Source: Shewanella sp. CG12_big_fil_rev_8_21_14_0_65_47_15
Lineage (GTDB): Bacteria; Pseudomonadota; Gammaproteobacteria; Enterobacterales; Shewanellaceae
Assembly: GCF_002783505.1 (NCBI RefSeq)
Contig: NZ_PFGL01000019.1
Span: 62,001 to 126,000, forward strand
Reading direction: 5' to 3'
Length of the DNA: 64,000 nucleotides
A program made the translations under genes and the position numbers. The notes beneath the pieces were generated by a model that saw nothing but the letters and a program-made list of their open reading frames with translations, searched no databases and was not told where the DNA came from. Positions 1 to 10,881 of this stretch are shown here, in pieces; the stretch's first letter is position 1; every line of letters begins with the position of its first letter.

Positions 1-497
1 GCGTAAGCACGATAATCTACACCGCCAACTTGACGCATTTCATGGGTGACACCACCATCCTTTTCGGCTTTATCAAGCACGGCCCAAAAAGCGGCAACTT
101 GATTCATCTCGATTTTTAAAACTGGCAAAGCACCGAGTGTATAGAAATATGATTTAACTTCATCGGCTAAACCGAAGGTTTTTAGTAATACGGCAGGCTC
201 TTTAATACCTTCCATATATTGCTGATAGATACTCACAAAGAACTTACCCATAGGACTATCGAGCTCGCTCAATTCAGCGAGGGCATCCGTTGGGTATTGC
301 TGGTAATTACCAGAAATCGACTGTAGATACGCTTTTAACGGAAATGGCTTCAACTGACCAGAAAACACGGGGGTATCGGCAGGCACATAATCTAGTAAAG
401 GATTGGCTGAGGCACTCGAGCTTGTTCCATGCTGTGTGTACCAATACGCGCCCGCACCCGCTGCAATTATCGCCGCAGCAATGACCATCTTTTTCAT
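1..497 (-). CDS. Partial exported protein of unknown function (C-terminus outside window)
   Basis: Reading leftward from the ATG at 497 gives an open frame of about 165 codons that runs off the window edge. It begins with a short basic stretch (MKKMV) and a small hydrophobic Ala/Ile/Gly-rich segment, like a signal peptide or N-terminal membrane anchor. A Ser/Ala stretch and a phrase beginning LLDYVPADTPVF follow, resembling large exported proteins of unknown function in Shewanella. A GGAG Shine-Dalgarno lies about 9 bases before the ATG. The spacing, signal-like start and unbroken frame support a real gene. I do not recognise a catalytic motif and assign no function. Confidence 0.75.
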   Translation of the reverse strand, partial: MKKMVIAAAIIAAGAGAYWYTQHGTSSSASANPLLDYVPADTPVFSGQLKPFPLKAYLQSISGNYQQYPTDALAELSELDSPMGKFFVSIYQQYMEGIKEPAVLLKTFGLADEVKSYFYTLGALPVLKIEMNQVAAFWAVLDKAEKDGGVTHEMRQVGGVDYRAY

Positions 498-824
498 CTA
501 AAAAACTCCATTTTATGACAATTCAATTTTATAAAAACAATACCTAACGTATTCGTCCTAGGTATTTAAATATTTATCCGCACTTATACCTCTTACGCAG
601 ATAATGCAAAATCAGAAAACTAAGGTGTAAAATTTGCCCGACAATTTAACATTAAACCGACACAGAAGCGAACTGGATAGGGACTCAAACCATTAATGCC
701 TATTAGTACCAACCTTTACTCAACATATTCCTCATCTTATTTCAACCCGGTAATAAAAGTTCCCTAAGTCGCCGACGAGTAAGCAAGGCATTCAATGAAT
801 AAACTCACTTTACTCAACCGAGTC
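498..824. other. Intergenic region between the edge gene and mtgA
   Basis: This AT-rich stretch lies between two leftward genes. It must carry the promoter of the edge gene and the 3' end of the mtgA transcript. I see no convincing ORF, hairpin with T-run or clear promoter boxes. Confidence 0.4.
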
Positions 825-1610
825 CTATTCCGCCCCATGGACTCGTTTAAGGGTAATATCACCTAGCTGGCGCATTTGCTTGCGGATCCAAGCGGAGCGC
901 TGCTGCACATAGGGCGACGGTGGTGACATCTTATAACGCCAAGGGTTGGGTAAGATGGCGGCGAGTAAAGAAGCTTCATATCGGGTCAGCTTGGTCGCAG
1001 GCTTTCCAAAATAATACTTAGATGCGGCTTCGGCGCCGTAAACTCCAGGGCCAAATTCGACAATATTTAAATACACCTCAAGGATGCGGGACTTATCCCA
1101 AATCAGCTCCATTAACAGCGTAAACCAAGCCTCTATGCCCTTACGTAAAAAACTGCGACTCGACCACATAAACAGATTCTTTGCCGCCTGTTGACTCAAA
1201 GTGCTGGCGCCGCGCACTTTACTTCCTTTTTGGTTGTATTCGAGTGCAGAGCTTATTGCGGCAAGATCAAAACCACTATGGTTAGCAAACTTCTGATCCT
1301 CGGCGGCAATCACGGCTAATTGTAACTCGGGGGAGATTTGCTCAAGCCCACGCCACTGATGTCGCACTTCGGTAATTGGCGCGGGTGGAAATAAGGCTCG
1401 TTCGATGCGCCAGGTCCATATTGGAGGATCGACAAAACGAAATAACACCACGATCAGAATTGAGCTTAACCATAAGCCGAATATGATTTTGCCTATCCAA
1501 GCAAACAATCGCTTAAGGCCTCGCTTTCCCGATTTAGGCACAGGTGGATTGACCTTGCCAGTAGGGGGACGTTTGACATGATCGGGCATCGCATACAGAG
1601 GTGCGCTCAT
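825..1610 (-). CDS. mtgA: Monofunctional biosynthetic peptidoglycan transglycosylase MtgA
   Basis: This protein polymerises lipid II into glycan strands at the periplasmic face of the inner membrane, without a transpeptidase domain. It has 261 residues, the usual MtgA size. A cytoplasmic Lys/Arg/Pro-rich tail is followed by one membrane segment near residues 37-60. The GT51 motifs follow in order: [12 protein letters not shown] with the catalytic Glu, [14 protein letters not shown], and [18 protein letters not shown]. No penicillin-binding domain follows. The Shine-Dalgarno before the 1610 ATG is weak (GGGAA), and an internal ATG at 1589 is possible but lacks a better site. It appears to be a single-gene unit. 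Confidence 0.93.
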   Translation of the reverse strand: MSAPLYAMPDHVKRPPTGKVNPPVPKSGKRGLKRLFAWIGKIIFGLWLSSILIVVLFRFVDPPIWTWRIERALFPPAPITEVRHQWRGLEQISPELQLAVIAAEDQKFANHSGFDLAAISSALEYNQKGSKVRGASTLSQQAAKNLFMWSSRSFLRKGIEAWFTLLMELIWDKSRILEVYLNIVEFGPGVYGAEAASKYYFGKPATKLTRYEASLLAAILPNPWRYKMSPPSPYVQQRSAWIRKQMRQLGDITLKRVHGAE

Positions 1611-2257
1611 TCATATATTCCCATTGGAATGAATTCATTATTTTTCTTATTAATCATATGCATTGTGATAGTTATCAAACCATTTATAGCTAGGTATGCG
1701 GTCAGTATTTTGTCATAAATTAAGCCATAAACCGAGCAAAAACGGCAATAGGAACAAAAGATTAAATAAGGGATAGTGCAAACATGATTGAAGCTGGCTT
1801 AACTCAACCTCGGCAGCTTTGACGACAGCCGACCGAGGCGAAGATGACTGATTAACGAGGGCTAGCAAGTCAATCAAACTGCTTGATACTCGCAGGTGCG
1901 AGCGAGGTCCTTTGGAACATTCACTGCGTGTAGTCTCGTTATATCGTTACACAGCAAACTAAGCCCATAAATAACAATATTCAACAACTTAACACTGCAA
2001 AATACCGATTAAATCGAATTTGCGCAGTAAAATCCCTCAAGACTATCTACGGGAACTTCGAAATATAGCTCAAATAGGATTAATGTGCATAACTCTGTGA
2101 GTAAAAATGTACAGTATTTTTCTCAGCAACAGCAATACATAAGATAACCATATGAAAATTAACTCTATCTTATTTTAATGACAACGGAATGACAGCTAAG
2201 ATTTTTAAGCAATTCGTTCGCTTCAAAATCGAGCAATCGCAAAATGTTTAGGCTACA
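1611..2257. other. Gene-poor intergenic region
   Basis: About 650 AT-rich bases lie between the mtgA start and the terminator of the cys operon. I see only very short ORFs without ribosome-binding sites and no tRNA-like fold. It contains the mtgA promoter region, including an imperfect palindrome ATTCC-CATT-GGAAT just before the gene. Confidence 0.4.
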
Positions 2258-2293
2258 AACAAAAACACCCCAAACAAAATTGAGGTGTTTAAT
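2258..2293 (-). terminator. Intrinsic terminator of cysJIH
   Basis: On the minus strand AAACACCTC pairs with GGGGTGTTT (one G-T pair) around an AT-rich loop and is followed by TTGTTT. It sits about 20 bases after the cysH stop. Confidence 0.75.
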
Positions 2294-2312
2294 ATTTAAA
2301 TCAATAAGATAG

Positions 2313-3095
2313 CTAAATATCGTAGTGCAGACCACACTCACGTTTTAAGCCATTAAAGCGAGTTTCTTCCTCAGTCATGCCTAATTCGAGGGGTTTACTC
2401 GAATGAGTATCCCCCACAGAAACATAGCCTTGGTCCCAAAGTGGATGGTACGGCAAGTCAAATTGAGTCAAATAGAGGTGAACATCTTTATTGGACCATT
2501 CGATAATCGGCAGTAGCTTAAAGCGCGTGCCATGAATCGCCAGTATCGGCAGCGCCTCACGGGTGCTGGCTTGGCTGCGTCTCAGCCCAGCAAACCAGGT
2601 ACCGACGTCAAGCTCGGCTAAGGCGCGTTGCATAGGCTCGACTTTGTTTAAACGGTTGTATTGCTCTAGTCCGTCTAACCCTTGTTCCCACAACTTACCA
2701 AAACGAGCCTCTTGCCATGCGGCTGTCATCGGCGCTTGATACACTTTTAAATTCAGTGACAAACGCTCGGTCAGCTCATCGATAAACTGATAGGTTTCAG
2801 GGAACAAATACCCCGTATCAGTGAGAATAACCGGAATATTTGCCTGAGCCTGACTCACCATATGCAGCATCACTGCGGCTTGGATCCCAAAGCTTGAGGA
2901 TAGCGCATGATTACCGGGCAAATAGGTTAAACCCCATAACACCCGCTCCTGCGCGCTCAATCCGGCTAAGAACTGATTGATGCGCTCAAGCTCTATCGTT
3001 TGTTCGGCCTTAGGCGCACTCAATAGCGCCTTAAGTTCGGCAGCGCTGATCACAGTCGGCACTGTATCAGTGGTTTTTTGCTCAAGATCAGCCAT
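2313..3095 (-). CDS. cysH: Phosphoadenosine phosphosulfate (PAPS) reductase
   Basis: This enzyme reduces PAPS to sulfite with thioredoxin in assimilatory sulfate reduction in the cytoplasm. The PP-loop-like segment [12 protein letters not shown] and the downstream [12 protein letters not shown] are typical of the family. The C-terminus ends [10 protein letters not shown], giving the single catalytic Cys motif ECGLH. The extra Cys pairs that bind the iron-sulfur cluster of APS reductases are absent, so PAPS is the likely substrate. I chose the ATG at 3095 because AAGGA lies five bases upstream and the ATG overlaps the cysI stop by 8 bases; an in-frame ATG at 3113 has no better site. It is the last gene of cysJ-cysI-cysH. 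Confidence 0.95.
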   Translation of the reverse strand: MADLEQKTTDTVPTVISAAELKALLSAPKAEQTIELERINQFLAGLSAQERVLWGLTYLPGNHALSSSFGIQAAVMLHMVSQAQANIPVILTDTGYLFPETYQFIDELTERLSLNLKVYQAPMTAAWQEARFGKLWEQGLDGLEQYNRLNKVEPMQRALAELDVGTWFAGLRRSQASTREALPILAIHGTRFKLLPIIEWSNKDVHLYLTQFDLPYHPLWDQGYVSVGDTHSSKPLELGMTEEETRFNGLKRECGLHYDI

Positions 3096-4785
3096 GAAAA
3101 TCCTTAGCGGCATCGATCACCGCCTTCACTACGCCCACGCGGACGGTGAAGTTACCAAAGGTCTCGCCAGCATCACGCTCTACAGCGTAGCGGCCAAACA
3201 GGGCATCCAACTCGGCGAGAATTTCCGCTTCTTGGATATTTTCTCTGTGCATCTTGTTCAGGCGCGTCCCTTCAAAGCTTGCGCCTAAGTACAAGTTGTA
3301 ACGACCCGGTGCCTTACCCACAAGCCCAATTTCAGCGGCAAATGGGCGCGCACAACCGTTAGGGCAACCCGTCATCCGCACCACAATAGCTTGTTCACTG
3401 ATGCCGTGTTTTGCCTGTAGCGCATCGATATGATCGATAAACTCAGGGAAATAACGCTCGGCTTCCGCCATCGCTAATGGACAGGTTGGCAAGGCCACAC
3501 AGGCAATCGAGTGACCGCGGGTTTGCGTCAGCACTTGCCCCAGCAGACCATGTTTACGGGCTAAACCTTCAATCGTGGCTTTATCTTCCGCCGCGACGCC
3601 TGCGATGATCATGTTTTGATTCGAGGTCATACGGAAATCACCTTTGTGGATCTTAGCGATTTCACGCAGTCCCGTTTGCAGGGTTTGGCCCGGTAAATCC
3701 TTAATACGACCGCTTTCGATAAATAAGGTTAAATGCCAGTTACCATCAACACCTTCGACCCAACCATAACGATCGCCGCGATCGCCGATGACGACATCAC
3801 GCTTAGGTTCAAACTTCACCCCAGCGCGCAGTTCGACTTCGGCTTTAAACTGCTCATAGCCATGGTCGACGATAGTGTACTTAAGGCGCGAGCGCTTACG
3901 GTTAGAGCGATTACCCCAGTCACGTTGCACTGTCATGACAGCTTCGGCAAACTTCATCACATCTTCGGTTTTGATAAAGCCAAAGTCGTCCGCCAGACGT
4001 GGGAAGGTTTCCACTTCGCCATGGGTCGAGCCCATGCCGCCCCCCGCAGTCAAGTTGAAGCCAACCAGTTCGCCGTTTTCGGCAACGGCGATAAAACCTA
4101 AATCGTTGGTGTAAACATCGACATCGTTGTCGGGAGGCACCGCAACCGCCATCTTAAACTTACGTGGCAGATAGGTTTTACCATACACAGGTTCAACGGT
4201 TTCATCTTCGGTCGAAAGTAACTTTTCTTCATCTAACCAAATTTCGGCATAGGCGCGTGTGTGTGGCAGCAGATGATCGGAGAGCTTTTTCGCCACCGCA
4301 TAGGCTTGCTGATGCAGTTTCGATTCCACCGGATTGGGGTTACACATCACGTTGCGATTAACGTCACCACAGGCGGCAATCGAATCGAGCGCTTCTCGGT
4401 CTAAGTCTTGAATAATGGTCTTCAAGTTACGCTTAGGAATACCGTGGTATTGGAAGGTTTGACGGGTCGTCAACCGAATGCTGTTCGAACTGGTTAAGGT
4501 CGAGGCAATTTTGTCTACACCTAACCATTGCTTAGGCGTACAAACACCACCAGGTACGCGTGCACGCAACATAAAGCTGTATAAAGGCTCGAGTTTTTGC
4601 TCTTTACGTTCGTTACGTAAATCACGGTCATCCTGCTGGTAAAAACCATGGAATTTAATTAACTGCTGATCGCCGTCACTAAAACTGCCGGTCACCGAAG
4701 AGTCTAAACCTTCTTTAATCGTCCCGCGCAGGTAATCACTGTCGGTCTTTAGATATTCGTTTAATGCTAACTTTTGCTCACTCAT
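3088..4785 (-). CDS. cysI: Sulfite reductase (NADPH) hemoprotein beta subunit
   Basis: This is the siroheme/4Fe-4S subunit that reduces sulfite to sulfide with electrons from CysJ. At 565 residues it has the standard CysI length. Nitrite/sulfite reductase ferredoxin-like half-domains are followed by the cluster ligands CVALPTC (around residue 431) and TGCPNGC (around residue 475), which carry the four Cys needed for the cluster and siroheme. Arg/Lys-rich active-site segments such as [12 protein letters not shown] are intact. It is preceded by an 87-base gap after cysJ that contains a hairpin, and it overlaps cysH, so the three genes form one operon. Confidence 0.97.
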   Translation of the reverse strand: MSEQKLALNEYLKTDSDYLRGTIKEGLDSSVTGSFSDGDQQLIKFHGFYQQDDRDLRNERKEQKLEPLYSFMLRARVPGGVCTPKQWLGVDKIASTLTSSNSIRLTTRQTFQYHGIPKRNLKTIIQDLDREALDSIAACGDVNRNVMCNPNPVESKLHQQAYAVAKKLSDHLLPHTRAYAEIWLDEEKLLSTEDETVEPVYGKTYLPRKFKMAVAVPPDNDVDVYTNDLGFIAVAENGELVGFNLTAGGGMGSTHGEVETFPRLADDFGFIKTEDVMKFAEAVMTVQRDWGNRSNRKRSRLKYTIVDHGYEQFKAEVELRAGVKFEPKRDVVIGDRGDRYGWVEGVDGNWHLTLFIESGRIKDLPGQTLQTGLREIAKIHKGDFRMTSNQNMIIAGVAAEDKATIEGLARKHGLLGQVLTQTRGHSIACVALPTCPLAMAEAERYFPEFIDHIDALQAKHGISEQAIVVRMTGCPNGCARPFAAEIGLVGKAPGRYNLYLGASFEGTRLNKMHRENIQEAEILAELDALFGRYAVERDAGETFGNFTVRVGVVKAVIDAAKDFHG

Positions 4786-4814
4786 GACAACGGCCTCTTA
4801 AAATTCATTTCGCG

Positions 4815-4840
4815 ACTGCACGGATCATCACCGGTGCAGT
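4815..4840 (-). promoter_or_regulatory. Hairpin in the cysJ-cysI intercistronic gap
   Basis: ACTGCAC and GTGCAGT form a 7-bp stem with a 12-base loop in the 87-base space between cysJ and cysI. No T-run follows, so it is not a classical terminator. It could set mRNA processing or the relative output of the two subunits. That role is inference. Confidence 0.4.
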
Positions 4841-4872
4841 TTTGGTCATTCTTATATGCGCAACGGTTGAGA

Positions 4873-6669
4873 TTAATACACGTCTTTTTGGTAACGTTTA
4901 TCGCTGCGCAGGGTTTCAAAATAAGCTTCTGCAGTTTCGGTATTCAAACCACCGACTTCAACTGCCACCTCAATCAAGGCTTGGTGAACATCCTTTGCCA
5001 TACGTTCAGCATCACCACAAATATAGAGATGCGCGCCATTTTGCAACCACTGCCACAGGGCTTGGCCTTGCTCTTTAATGCGGTGCTGCACATAGATCTT
5101 ATGGGCCTGATCCCGCGAGAATGCCACGTCGATACGGCTTAAATCGCCATTTTTCAGATACTGTTGCCACTCGGTTTGATACAGGAAATCCTGCTCAAAG
5201 TGTGGATTGCCGAAGAATAACCAGCTATCACCTTGAATCCCTTGGGCCACACGTTCCTGCATAAAGGCGCGGAACGGCGCAACGCCCGTACCAGGGCCAA
5301 CCATGATCACTGGCGTTTCTGGGTTTTCGGGTAAACGGAAATGCTTGTTCGGCTCAACATAAACCTTAACCTGTGTTCCTTCCTCTGCGGACGCTAAGAA
5401 GTGTGACGCGCCGCCAAAACGGGCCGCGCCATGGCGCTCATCTTCCACTAAGGCCACGGTTAAATGCACTTCAGTTTCTACTTCGCTTTGGCTTGAGGCG
5501 ATAGAGTAGAGTCTTGGGGTTAATGGACGCAGTAATTCAAGCAGTCTTGCCGCAGTCAAAGCCGTAGAGCTTGCTAATGGATATAAGGCAACTAAGTCCG
5601 CAAATTGATGCTTAAGGATAAACTGACGTACCTGTTCTTTATCTTCGCTCAATGCCAACAGATCAGCGTTGCCGCTCAGTTCGGCCCAGGCTTTGACTAA
5701 TCCAGGGTACAACTGGGTCAATTCTTTCTTATCGACCAAGGCTTGCTTAAGGGTCAAGGACTCAGTCCCAACAACCACTTGCTCATCACCTGAGAGTGAC
5801 AGAGCAGTTAAAATCTCTTCAACTAAGGCTTGATCATTGCTAAACCACACACCGAGGGCATCGCCCGCTTGATAGCTTAACCCTGAGTCTCCTAGGTCAA
5901 TTTCAACATGGCGTACATCTCGGTCTGATCCGCGGCCGGTAATTTTCTGGCTCACTAACACTTCGGCGCTATAGGGGTTTTGTTTAGTAAATTCGCTTTC
6001 GCCCAGCGCTTTAGCGGTACCGATAGATACCACACTGGCGGACGAGGTTTCAATGAATGGTTTTACGGCCTCTAAGACATCGGCGTGCCACTGGCCAGCG
6101 GCAACTTCATAGTCCACATCGCATTCAATCAAAGGTAACAATGACTTAGCACCCAATGCTGCTAGGCGGGCATCGAAGTCTTTACCGGTTTGGCAGAAGA
6201 ACTCATAACTAGAATCACCCAGCGCCAGCACTGAGTAATGTAGATTGTCTAACTTAGGCGCGCGTTTAGAGGCTAAAAACTTATGTAATTCAATCGCATC
6301 ATCCGGCGCTTCACCTTCACCATGGGTGCTGACCACCAGCAAGAGCAAGGTTTCTTGCTTCAATTGGCGGACATTGTATTCGCCCATAGAGGCCAGATTG
6401 ACCGCATAACCTTGGGCCTGCGCCTTATCGGCGAGCGCCTTGGCAATGCCACGGCCATTACCGGTTTGGCTGCCATAGAGAATCGTCACAGTCTGCGCGG
6501 TTTGAGCGTCAGCCACTGGCGCGAGTTGGCCCGCATTAGCCGTTGCAGCAAGATAGCCACTCACCCAAGCCAGCTGTACTGCACTTAACTCAGAAGTGAG
6601 TTGTTTTAGCTTATCGACTTGTCCTTGAGACAATGGCGAAGCCAGCGATGAAAGTTCTTTTAACAGCAT
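4873..6669 (-). CDS. cysJ: Sulfite reductase (NADPH) flavoprotein alpha subunit
   Basis: This diflavin reductase passes electrons from NADPH through FAD and FMN to CysI. It has 598 residues, almost identical in length to E. coli CysJ. The flavodoxin domain starts near residue 63 with YGSQTGNGRGIA. The FAD-binding part carries RLYSIASSQ (near 390), and the NADPH-binding part carries GPGTGVAPFRAFMQER (near 455). The C-terminus ends RSDKRYQKDVY, with the terminal aromatic residue that stacks on FAD. It is first in the operon, facing pntA across a 420-base region where a CysB-type control region is expected. Confidence 0.97.
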   Translation of the reverse strand: MLLKELSSLASPLSQGQVDKLKQLTSELSAVQLAWVSGYLAATANAGQLAPVADAQTAQTVTILYGSQTGNGRGIAKALADKAQAQGYAVNLASMGEYNVRQLKQETLLLLVVSTHGEGEAPDDAIELHKFLASKRAPKLDNLHYSVLALGDSSYEFFCQTGKDFDARLAALGAKSLLPLIECDVDYEVAAGQWHADVLEAVKPFIETSSASVVSIGTAKALGESEFTKQNPYSAEVLVSQKITGRGSDRDVRHVEIDLGDSGLSYQAGDALGVWFSNDQALVEEILTALSLSGDEQVVVGTESLTLKQALVDKKELTQLYPGLVKAWAELSGNADLLALSEDKEQVRQFILKHQFADLVALYPLASSTALTAARLLELLRPLTPRLYSIASSQSEVETEVHLTVALVEDERHGAARFGGASHFLASAEEGTQVKVYVEPNKHFRLPENPETPVIMVGPGTGVAPFRAFMQERVAQGIQGDSWLFFGNPHFEQDFLYQTEWQQYLKNGDLSRIDVAFSRDQAHKIYVQHRIKEQGQALWQWLQNGAHLYICGDAERMAKDVHQALIEVAVEVGGLNTETAEAYFETLRSDKRYQKDVY

Positions 6670-7089
6670 GAGATGGCCCTATGACAGTGTAATGTCCACA
6701 AGCTTATCGCGGTTTAAGAAAAGCAAAAAAGAATAAAATTTGATTTTTAATTCCATTTTGGAATATACAAAGTGCAAAATTTAGGCTACAAAAGTGTGCA
6801 CTGGTTAAAAGTTTTTGATCCGACCAGTATAGAAACGACCAGCTTGAGCAATATGCGCTTGTGTCAAACCAAAGTATTGCCACAATGGTGAAGAGCCTGC
6901 TGTACAGTGACCTTTTGTTGCTCGCAGAGAAGTTTGTTTTTAAAGCACAAATTTCATGCCTAGATTTAATGCGCTAACTTACCGCGATTGAATAGACGAG
7001 TTAATTCTTACTGCGACCTAGCCCTACCTAGGTTTAGCTCAGGGGAAGCGCTCAGGCGGAACGATTATACAAACCACCAGGGAGTAATC
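6670..7089. other. Divergent control region of cysJIH and pntAB
   Basis: This is a 420-base AT-rich region between divergent operons, with no gene visible. It must hold both promoters. The one structured element near cysJ is the palindrome listed at 6750-6764. CysB regulation of cysJ is expected from the family but cannot be read from the sequence. Confidence 0.45.
6750..6764. promoter_or_regulatory. Palindrome upstream of cysJ, possible operator
   Basis: ATTCCA-TTT-TGGAAT is a perfect 6-bp inverted repeat about 80 bases upstream of the cysJ start. Its position suits an activator site. No regulator can be named from the sequence alone. Confidence 0.3.
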
Positions 7090-8616
7090 ATGCAAATTGG
7101 AATACCGAGAGAGAGTCTCGCCGGTGAGACTCGGGTCGCCGCAACCCCAGCCACCGTCGAGCAGCTTAAAAAACTCGGCTTTGAAGTTGTTATTGAGGCC
7201 AATGCGGGTCTACTGTCAAGCTTCGATGATGCAGCCTTTGAGGCGGCGGGCGCGAAGGTGACAACTGACGTTTGGCAAGCGGAGCTGATTTTTAAGGTCA
7301 ACGCCCCAAGCGATGCAGAAATTGAGCAGATTAAAGAGGGCACTACCTTAGTCAGCTTTATTTGGCCCGCACAAAACCCTGAGTTGGTTGAGAAACTATC
7401 TCAACGCAAGATCAACGTGATGGCGATGGACATGGTGCCGCGCATCTCCCGCGCCCAGTCACTCGATGCCCTCTCCTCTATGGCAAATATCGGTGGTTAT
7501 CGCGCCGTTGTCGAAGCCGCGCATCAATTTGGCCGTTTCTTTACTGGCCAAATTACCGCTGCCGGTAAAGTGCCGCCCGCAAAAGTGCTAGTGATTGGTG
7601 CTGGTGTGGCCGGTCTTGCCGCCATTGGTACTGCGGGTTCACTTGGCGCCATAGTGCGCGCCTTCGATACCCGCTTAGAAGTGGCCGAGCAGATTGAGTC
7701 AATGGGCGGCCAGTTCCTAAAACTGGACTTCACCAACGAAGATGGCAGCTCATCGGACGGTTACGCTAAAACCATGTCGGATGAATTTATCGCCGCCGAA
7801 ATGGCGCTATTTGCCGAGCAAGCCAAAGAAGTCGATATCATCATCACTACGGCGCTGATCCCAGGTCGTCCCGCACCTAAGCTCATCACCAAAGCCATGG
7901 TCGATAGCATGAAGAGCGGCTCTGTGATCGTCGACTTAGCCGCAGCGACGGGCGGTAACTGTGAATACACCCAATCTGGAGAGCTATTTGTTACTCCTAA
8001 CGGCGTCAAAGTGATTGGTTATACTGACCTTCCCGGCCGCTTGCCCGCGCAATCGTCACAGCTTTATGGCACTAACTTAGTCAACCTGATGAAGTTAATG
8101 TGTAAAGAAAAGGACGGCACAGCCAGCATCAACTTCGATGATGTGGTCATGCGCAATATGACTGTGATCAAAGAAGGCGAAATCACCTTCCCGCCACCAC
8201 CGATTTCGGTTTCTGCGGCGCCGGTAAAACCTGCCGCAAAAATCGCACCTAAAGACACGACCCCGAAGGCGCCATCTAAGCTCAAATACGTGCTCGCCGC
8301 CTTAGGCGTCGCCGGATTTGCCGCCGTGGCATCGGTTGCACCGCCAGAGTTTCTGTCCCATTTCACCGTATTCTTGTTGTCCTGCGTCGTCGGCTATTAC
8401 GTGGTGTGGAACGTATCCCACTCACTGCATACGCCTTTAATGTCAGTCACTAACGCGATTTCGGGCATTATCGTGGTCGGCGCCCTACTGCAAATCGGTC
8501 AGGGTTCAACTTTGGTCACTGTACTGGCGTTTATCGCCGTGCTGATCGCCAGTATTAACATCTTCGGTGGCTTTACCGTCACTCAGCGCATGCTGAAGAT
8601 GTTCCGTAAGGATTAA
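7090..8616 (+). CDS. pntA: NAD(P) transhydrogenase subunit alpha
   Basis: With PntB this forms the proton-translocating transhydrogenase that makes NADPH from NADH at the inner membrane. The true start is the ATG at 7090 because GGGAG lies just upstream and the protein then begins MQIGIPRES, as in E. coli PntA (510 residues against 508 here). The NAD-binding domain carries [17 protein letters not shown] near residue 168 and the loop SSQLYGTNL near 330. A Pro/Lys linker leads to about four C-terminal membrane segments (residues 400-505). The upstream extension of the frame to 6988 has no ribosome-binding site. It is 11 bases from pntB. Confidence 0.97.
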   Translation: MQIGIPRESLAGETRVAATPATVEQLKKLGFEVVIEANAGLLSSFDDAAFEAAGAKVTTDVWQAELIFKVNAPSDAEIEQIKEGTTLVSFIWPAQNPELVEKLSQRKINVMAMDMVPRISRAQSLDALSSMANIGGYRAVVEAAHQFGRFFTGQITAAGKVPPAKVLVIGAGVAGLAAIGTAGSLGAIVRAFDTRLEVAEQIESMGGQFLKLDFTNEDGSSSDGYAKTMSDEFIAAEMALFAEQAKEVDIIITTALIPGRPAPKLITKAMVDSMKSGSVIVDLAAATGGNCEYTQSGELFVTPNGVKVIGYTDLPGRLPAQSSQLYGTNLVNLMKLMCKEKDGTASINFDDVVMRNMTVIKEGEITFPPPPISVSAAPVKPAAKIAPKDTTPKAPSKLKYVLAALGVAGFAAVASVAPPEFLSHFTVFLLSCVVGYYVVWNVSHSLHTPLMSVTNAISGIIVVGALLQIGQGSTLVTVLAFIAVLIASINIFGGFTVTQRMLKMFRKD

Positions 8617-8627
8617 GGGGGTTTAAC

Positions 8628-10112
8628 GTGTCTCAAGGACTGGTAACAGCAGCTTACATTATTGCCGCCATTCTCTTCATCTTCAGTCTCGCGGGACTGT
8701 CGAAGCAAGAGACGGCAAAACACGGCAATTTATTCGGAATCGCTGGTATGGCAATCGCCCTACTGGCGACCATTTTCAACCCTGATACTAACGGTATTGC
8801 GTGGATCTTAATCGCCATGGTGATTGGTGGCGCGATTGGTATCCGTTTAGCATTAAAAGTCGAAATGACTGAAATGCCTGAACTGGTTGCCATATTGCAC
8901 AGCTTTGTCGGTATGGCCGCGGTATTAGTGGGCTTTAATAGCTTTATCGACTTGCACCCGCAGGAAGTATCACAAGTCGTGGTGGCTGTCGGTGGTGATA
9001 TCAATACCACTCTCGCTGCAGTGCACGATGCACTAAGTGAAGCAGCAAAAGCTGCCAGCAAAGAGCATCTCACTGGCGCTATGCTTAACATTCACTTGGT
9101 CGAAGTCTTCCTCGGGATCTTTATCGGTGCGGTGACCTTCACGGGTTCTATCGTGGCCTTTGGTAAGTTACGCGGGCTGATTTCATCTAAGCCTTTGATG
9201 TTGCCACATCGCCATAAACTCAACCTTGTTGCGGTATTAGTGTCTTTTGCCCTGTTGGTGTACTTCGTCCAAACGGGCGGCACTATGCCGGCTCTGCTGT
9301 TGATGACGCTGATCGCCTTCGCCTTTGGCTGGCATTTAGTGGCCTCGATTGGCGGCGCGGATATGCCAGTGGTGGTGTCTATGCTGAACTCCTACTCGGG
9401 TTGGGCGGCAGCGGCGGCGGGCTTTATGCTGTCAAACGATCTGCTGATCGTGACAGGCGCGCTCGTGGGCTCATCGGGTGCGATTCTGTCTTACATCATG
9501 TGTAAGGCGATGAACCGCTCGTTTATCTCTGTTATCGCAGGTGGCTTTGGTACCGATGGTGTGGCCTCTAGCGGCGATGAAGAAATGGGCGAATACCGTG
9601 AAACCAACGCCGAAGATGTGGCGGATATGCTGAAAAACGCAACGTCTGTCATCATCACTCCGGGTTACGGTATGGCAGTGGCGCAGGCGCAATATCCTGT
9701 GGCTGAAATCACTCAAAAGCTGCGCGATCGCGGCGTGAAAGTGCGTTTTGGTATCCACCCAGTGGCGGGCCGTTTACCTGGCCATATGAACGTACTGCTG
9801 GCGGAAGCGAAAGTCCCCTACGATATCGTGCTGGAAATGGACGAAATCAACGAAGACTTTAATGACACCGACGTAGTGCTAGTCATAGGTGCCAACGATA
9901 CCGTTAACCCTGCGGCCATGGAAGATCCAGGTAGCCCAATCGCGGGCATGCCAGTGCTCGAAGTGTGGAAAGCACAAAATGTCATCGGCTTTAAGCGCTC
10001 GATGAACACAGGTTATGCCGGTGTGCAAAACCCACTGTTCTTCAAAGAAAATACCCAAATGCTGTTTGGGGATGCAAAAGCCAGTGTCGAAGCGATTTTA
10101 AAAGCGCTTTAA
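8628..10112 (+). CDS. pntB: NAD(P) transhydrogenase subunit beta
   Basis: This is the membrane and NADP-binding subunit of transhydrogenase. The start is GTG, preceded by AAGGGGG. The N-terminal half has about nine membrane segments; the C-terminal NADP domain includes [34 protein letters not shown] and [10 protein letters not shown]. It is 494 residues against 462 in E. coli. By comparison with the remembered E. coli sequence, the excess is an insert of roughly 30-35 residues near positions 105-150, between two membrane segments, rich in Ala and acidic residues. Alignment outside this loop is close. It forms an operon with pntA and ends at a clear terminator. Confidence 0.97.
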   Translation: MSQGLVTAAYIIAAILFIFSLAGLSKQETAKHGNLFGIAGMAIALLATIFNPDTNGIAWILIAMVIGGAIGIRLALKVEMTEMPELVAILHSFVGMAAVLVGFNSFIDLHPQEVSQVVVAVGGDINTTLAAVHDALSEAAKAASKEHLTGAMLNIHLVEVFLGIFIGAVTFTGSIVAFGKLRGLISSKPLMLPHRHKLNLVAVLVSFALLVYFVQTGGTMPALLLMTLIAFAFGWHLVASIGGADMPVVVSMLNSYSGWAAAAAGFMLSNDLLIVTGALVGSSGAILSYIMCKAMNRSFISVIAGGFGTDGVASSGDEEMGEYRETNAEDVADMLKNATSVIITPGYGMAVAQAQYPVAEITQKLRDRGVKVRFGIHPVAGRLPGHMNVLLAEAKVPYDIVLEMDEINEDFNDTDVVLVIGANDTVNPAAMEDPGSPIAGMPVLEVWKAQNVIGFKRSMNTGYAGVQNPLFFKENTQMLFGDAKASVEAILKAL

Positions 10113-10144
10113 CCTCGGGATAGCTGACCGCAAATAGATGAACG

Positions 10145-10175
10145 AAAGGGAGCCAATGGCTCCCTTTGTTTTGAT
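10145..10175 (+). terminator. Intrinsic terminator of pntAB
   Basis: AAAGGGAGCC and GGCTCCCTTT form a 10-bp stem with loop AAT, followed by GTTTTG. It lies about 30 bases after the pntB stop. Confidence 0.85.
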
Positions 10176-10198
10176 ATTAAACTTTGGGTCAATCCCCC

Positions 10199-10230
10199 AT
10201 AAAAAAGGAGCCATAAGGCTCCATTTTTAT
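10199..10230 (-). terminator. Terminator hairpin between pntB and the TetR gene
   Basis: GGAGCC-ATAA-GGCTCC is flanked by an A-run on the left and ATTTTTAT on the right, so it can end transcription in both directions. It lies just downstream of the leftward TetR-family gene. Confidence 0.75.
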
Positions 10231-10247
10231 CTTCATTAGTCAGCCTA

Positions 10248-10727
10248 TTATGCCGCTTTGGCCACATCAAAATTGGATAATAGCATCACAGCTGTACGGC
10301 CTAATAAGTGGTTGATCGTGCGATCACCCGCTAAACCTAACTCGGCAATCGCTTGCTGACGCGCCGTACTCACAGCTCTGAAGAGCGTAATATCATTATT
10401 TGCACCACCGCAAAGACTAAAAAACAGTCTCAATACTGCGCGGTAATGTTCTTCTTGCATCGCTTGCATCCACGAGGTTTCTAATGCCTCTTGGCTCGAA
10501 AAATCGAGTGCAGCAACAAATAGATTGCCAATACGGCTATCTAAACGAACCAGAAAATCGCTTTTGCGCGGAAAATGATGACTAATACCTGTACGGCTAA
10601 TACCCGTTGCCTCAGACAGCGTGGTATAAGACATAGTCTCAAAGCCAATAGTCAAAATTTGTCTTAACGCTTCATCCATAATCTGATTTATGGTTTGCTC
10701 AGTTTGTATCCGCGAGCGCTTAGCCAT
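10248..10727 (-). CDS. TetR-family transcriptional regulator
   Basis: This is a one-domain DNA-binding repressor type with a C-terminal ligand or dimerisation region. The N-terminal helix-turn-helix reads MSYTTLSEATGISRTGISHHFPRKSDFLVRL, a classic TetR signature including the HHFPRKSDF segment. The chosen ATG at 10727 has GGGAG eight bases upstream and gives 159 residues; the frame extends to 10772 without a better site. It is short for the family (usually 190-210), so the ligand pocket may be small. No target operon is adjacent in an obvious way, and neither neighbour shows a matching palindrome. Confidence 0.85.
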   Translation of the reverse strand: MAKRSRIQTEQTINQIMDEALRQILTIGFETMSYTTLSEATGISRTGISHHFPRKSDFLVRLDSRIGNLFVAALDFSSQEALETSWMQAMQEEHYRAVLRLFFSLCGGANNDITLFRAVSTARQQAIAELGLAGDRTINHLLGRTAVMLLSNFDVAKAA

Positions 10728-10881
10728 AGTAAAGTCTCCCATTCTTCTTTTTCTGGGAAAAGAGCTTACCAAAGCATCTCAGGGATTACTGCTGTTGAAG
10801 CCCGTTAAACAAGTGTATTTCGCTTTTGTTCAGCTAGGGTTCAGTTTTAAACAGGGTGTGTTGTCGGTTTTATTTACAGAC

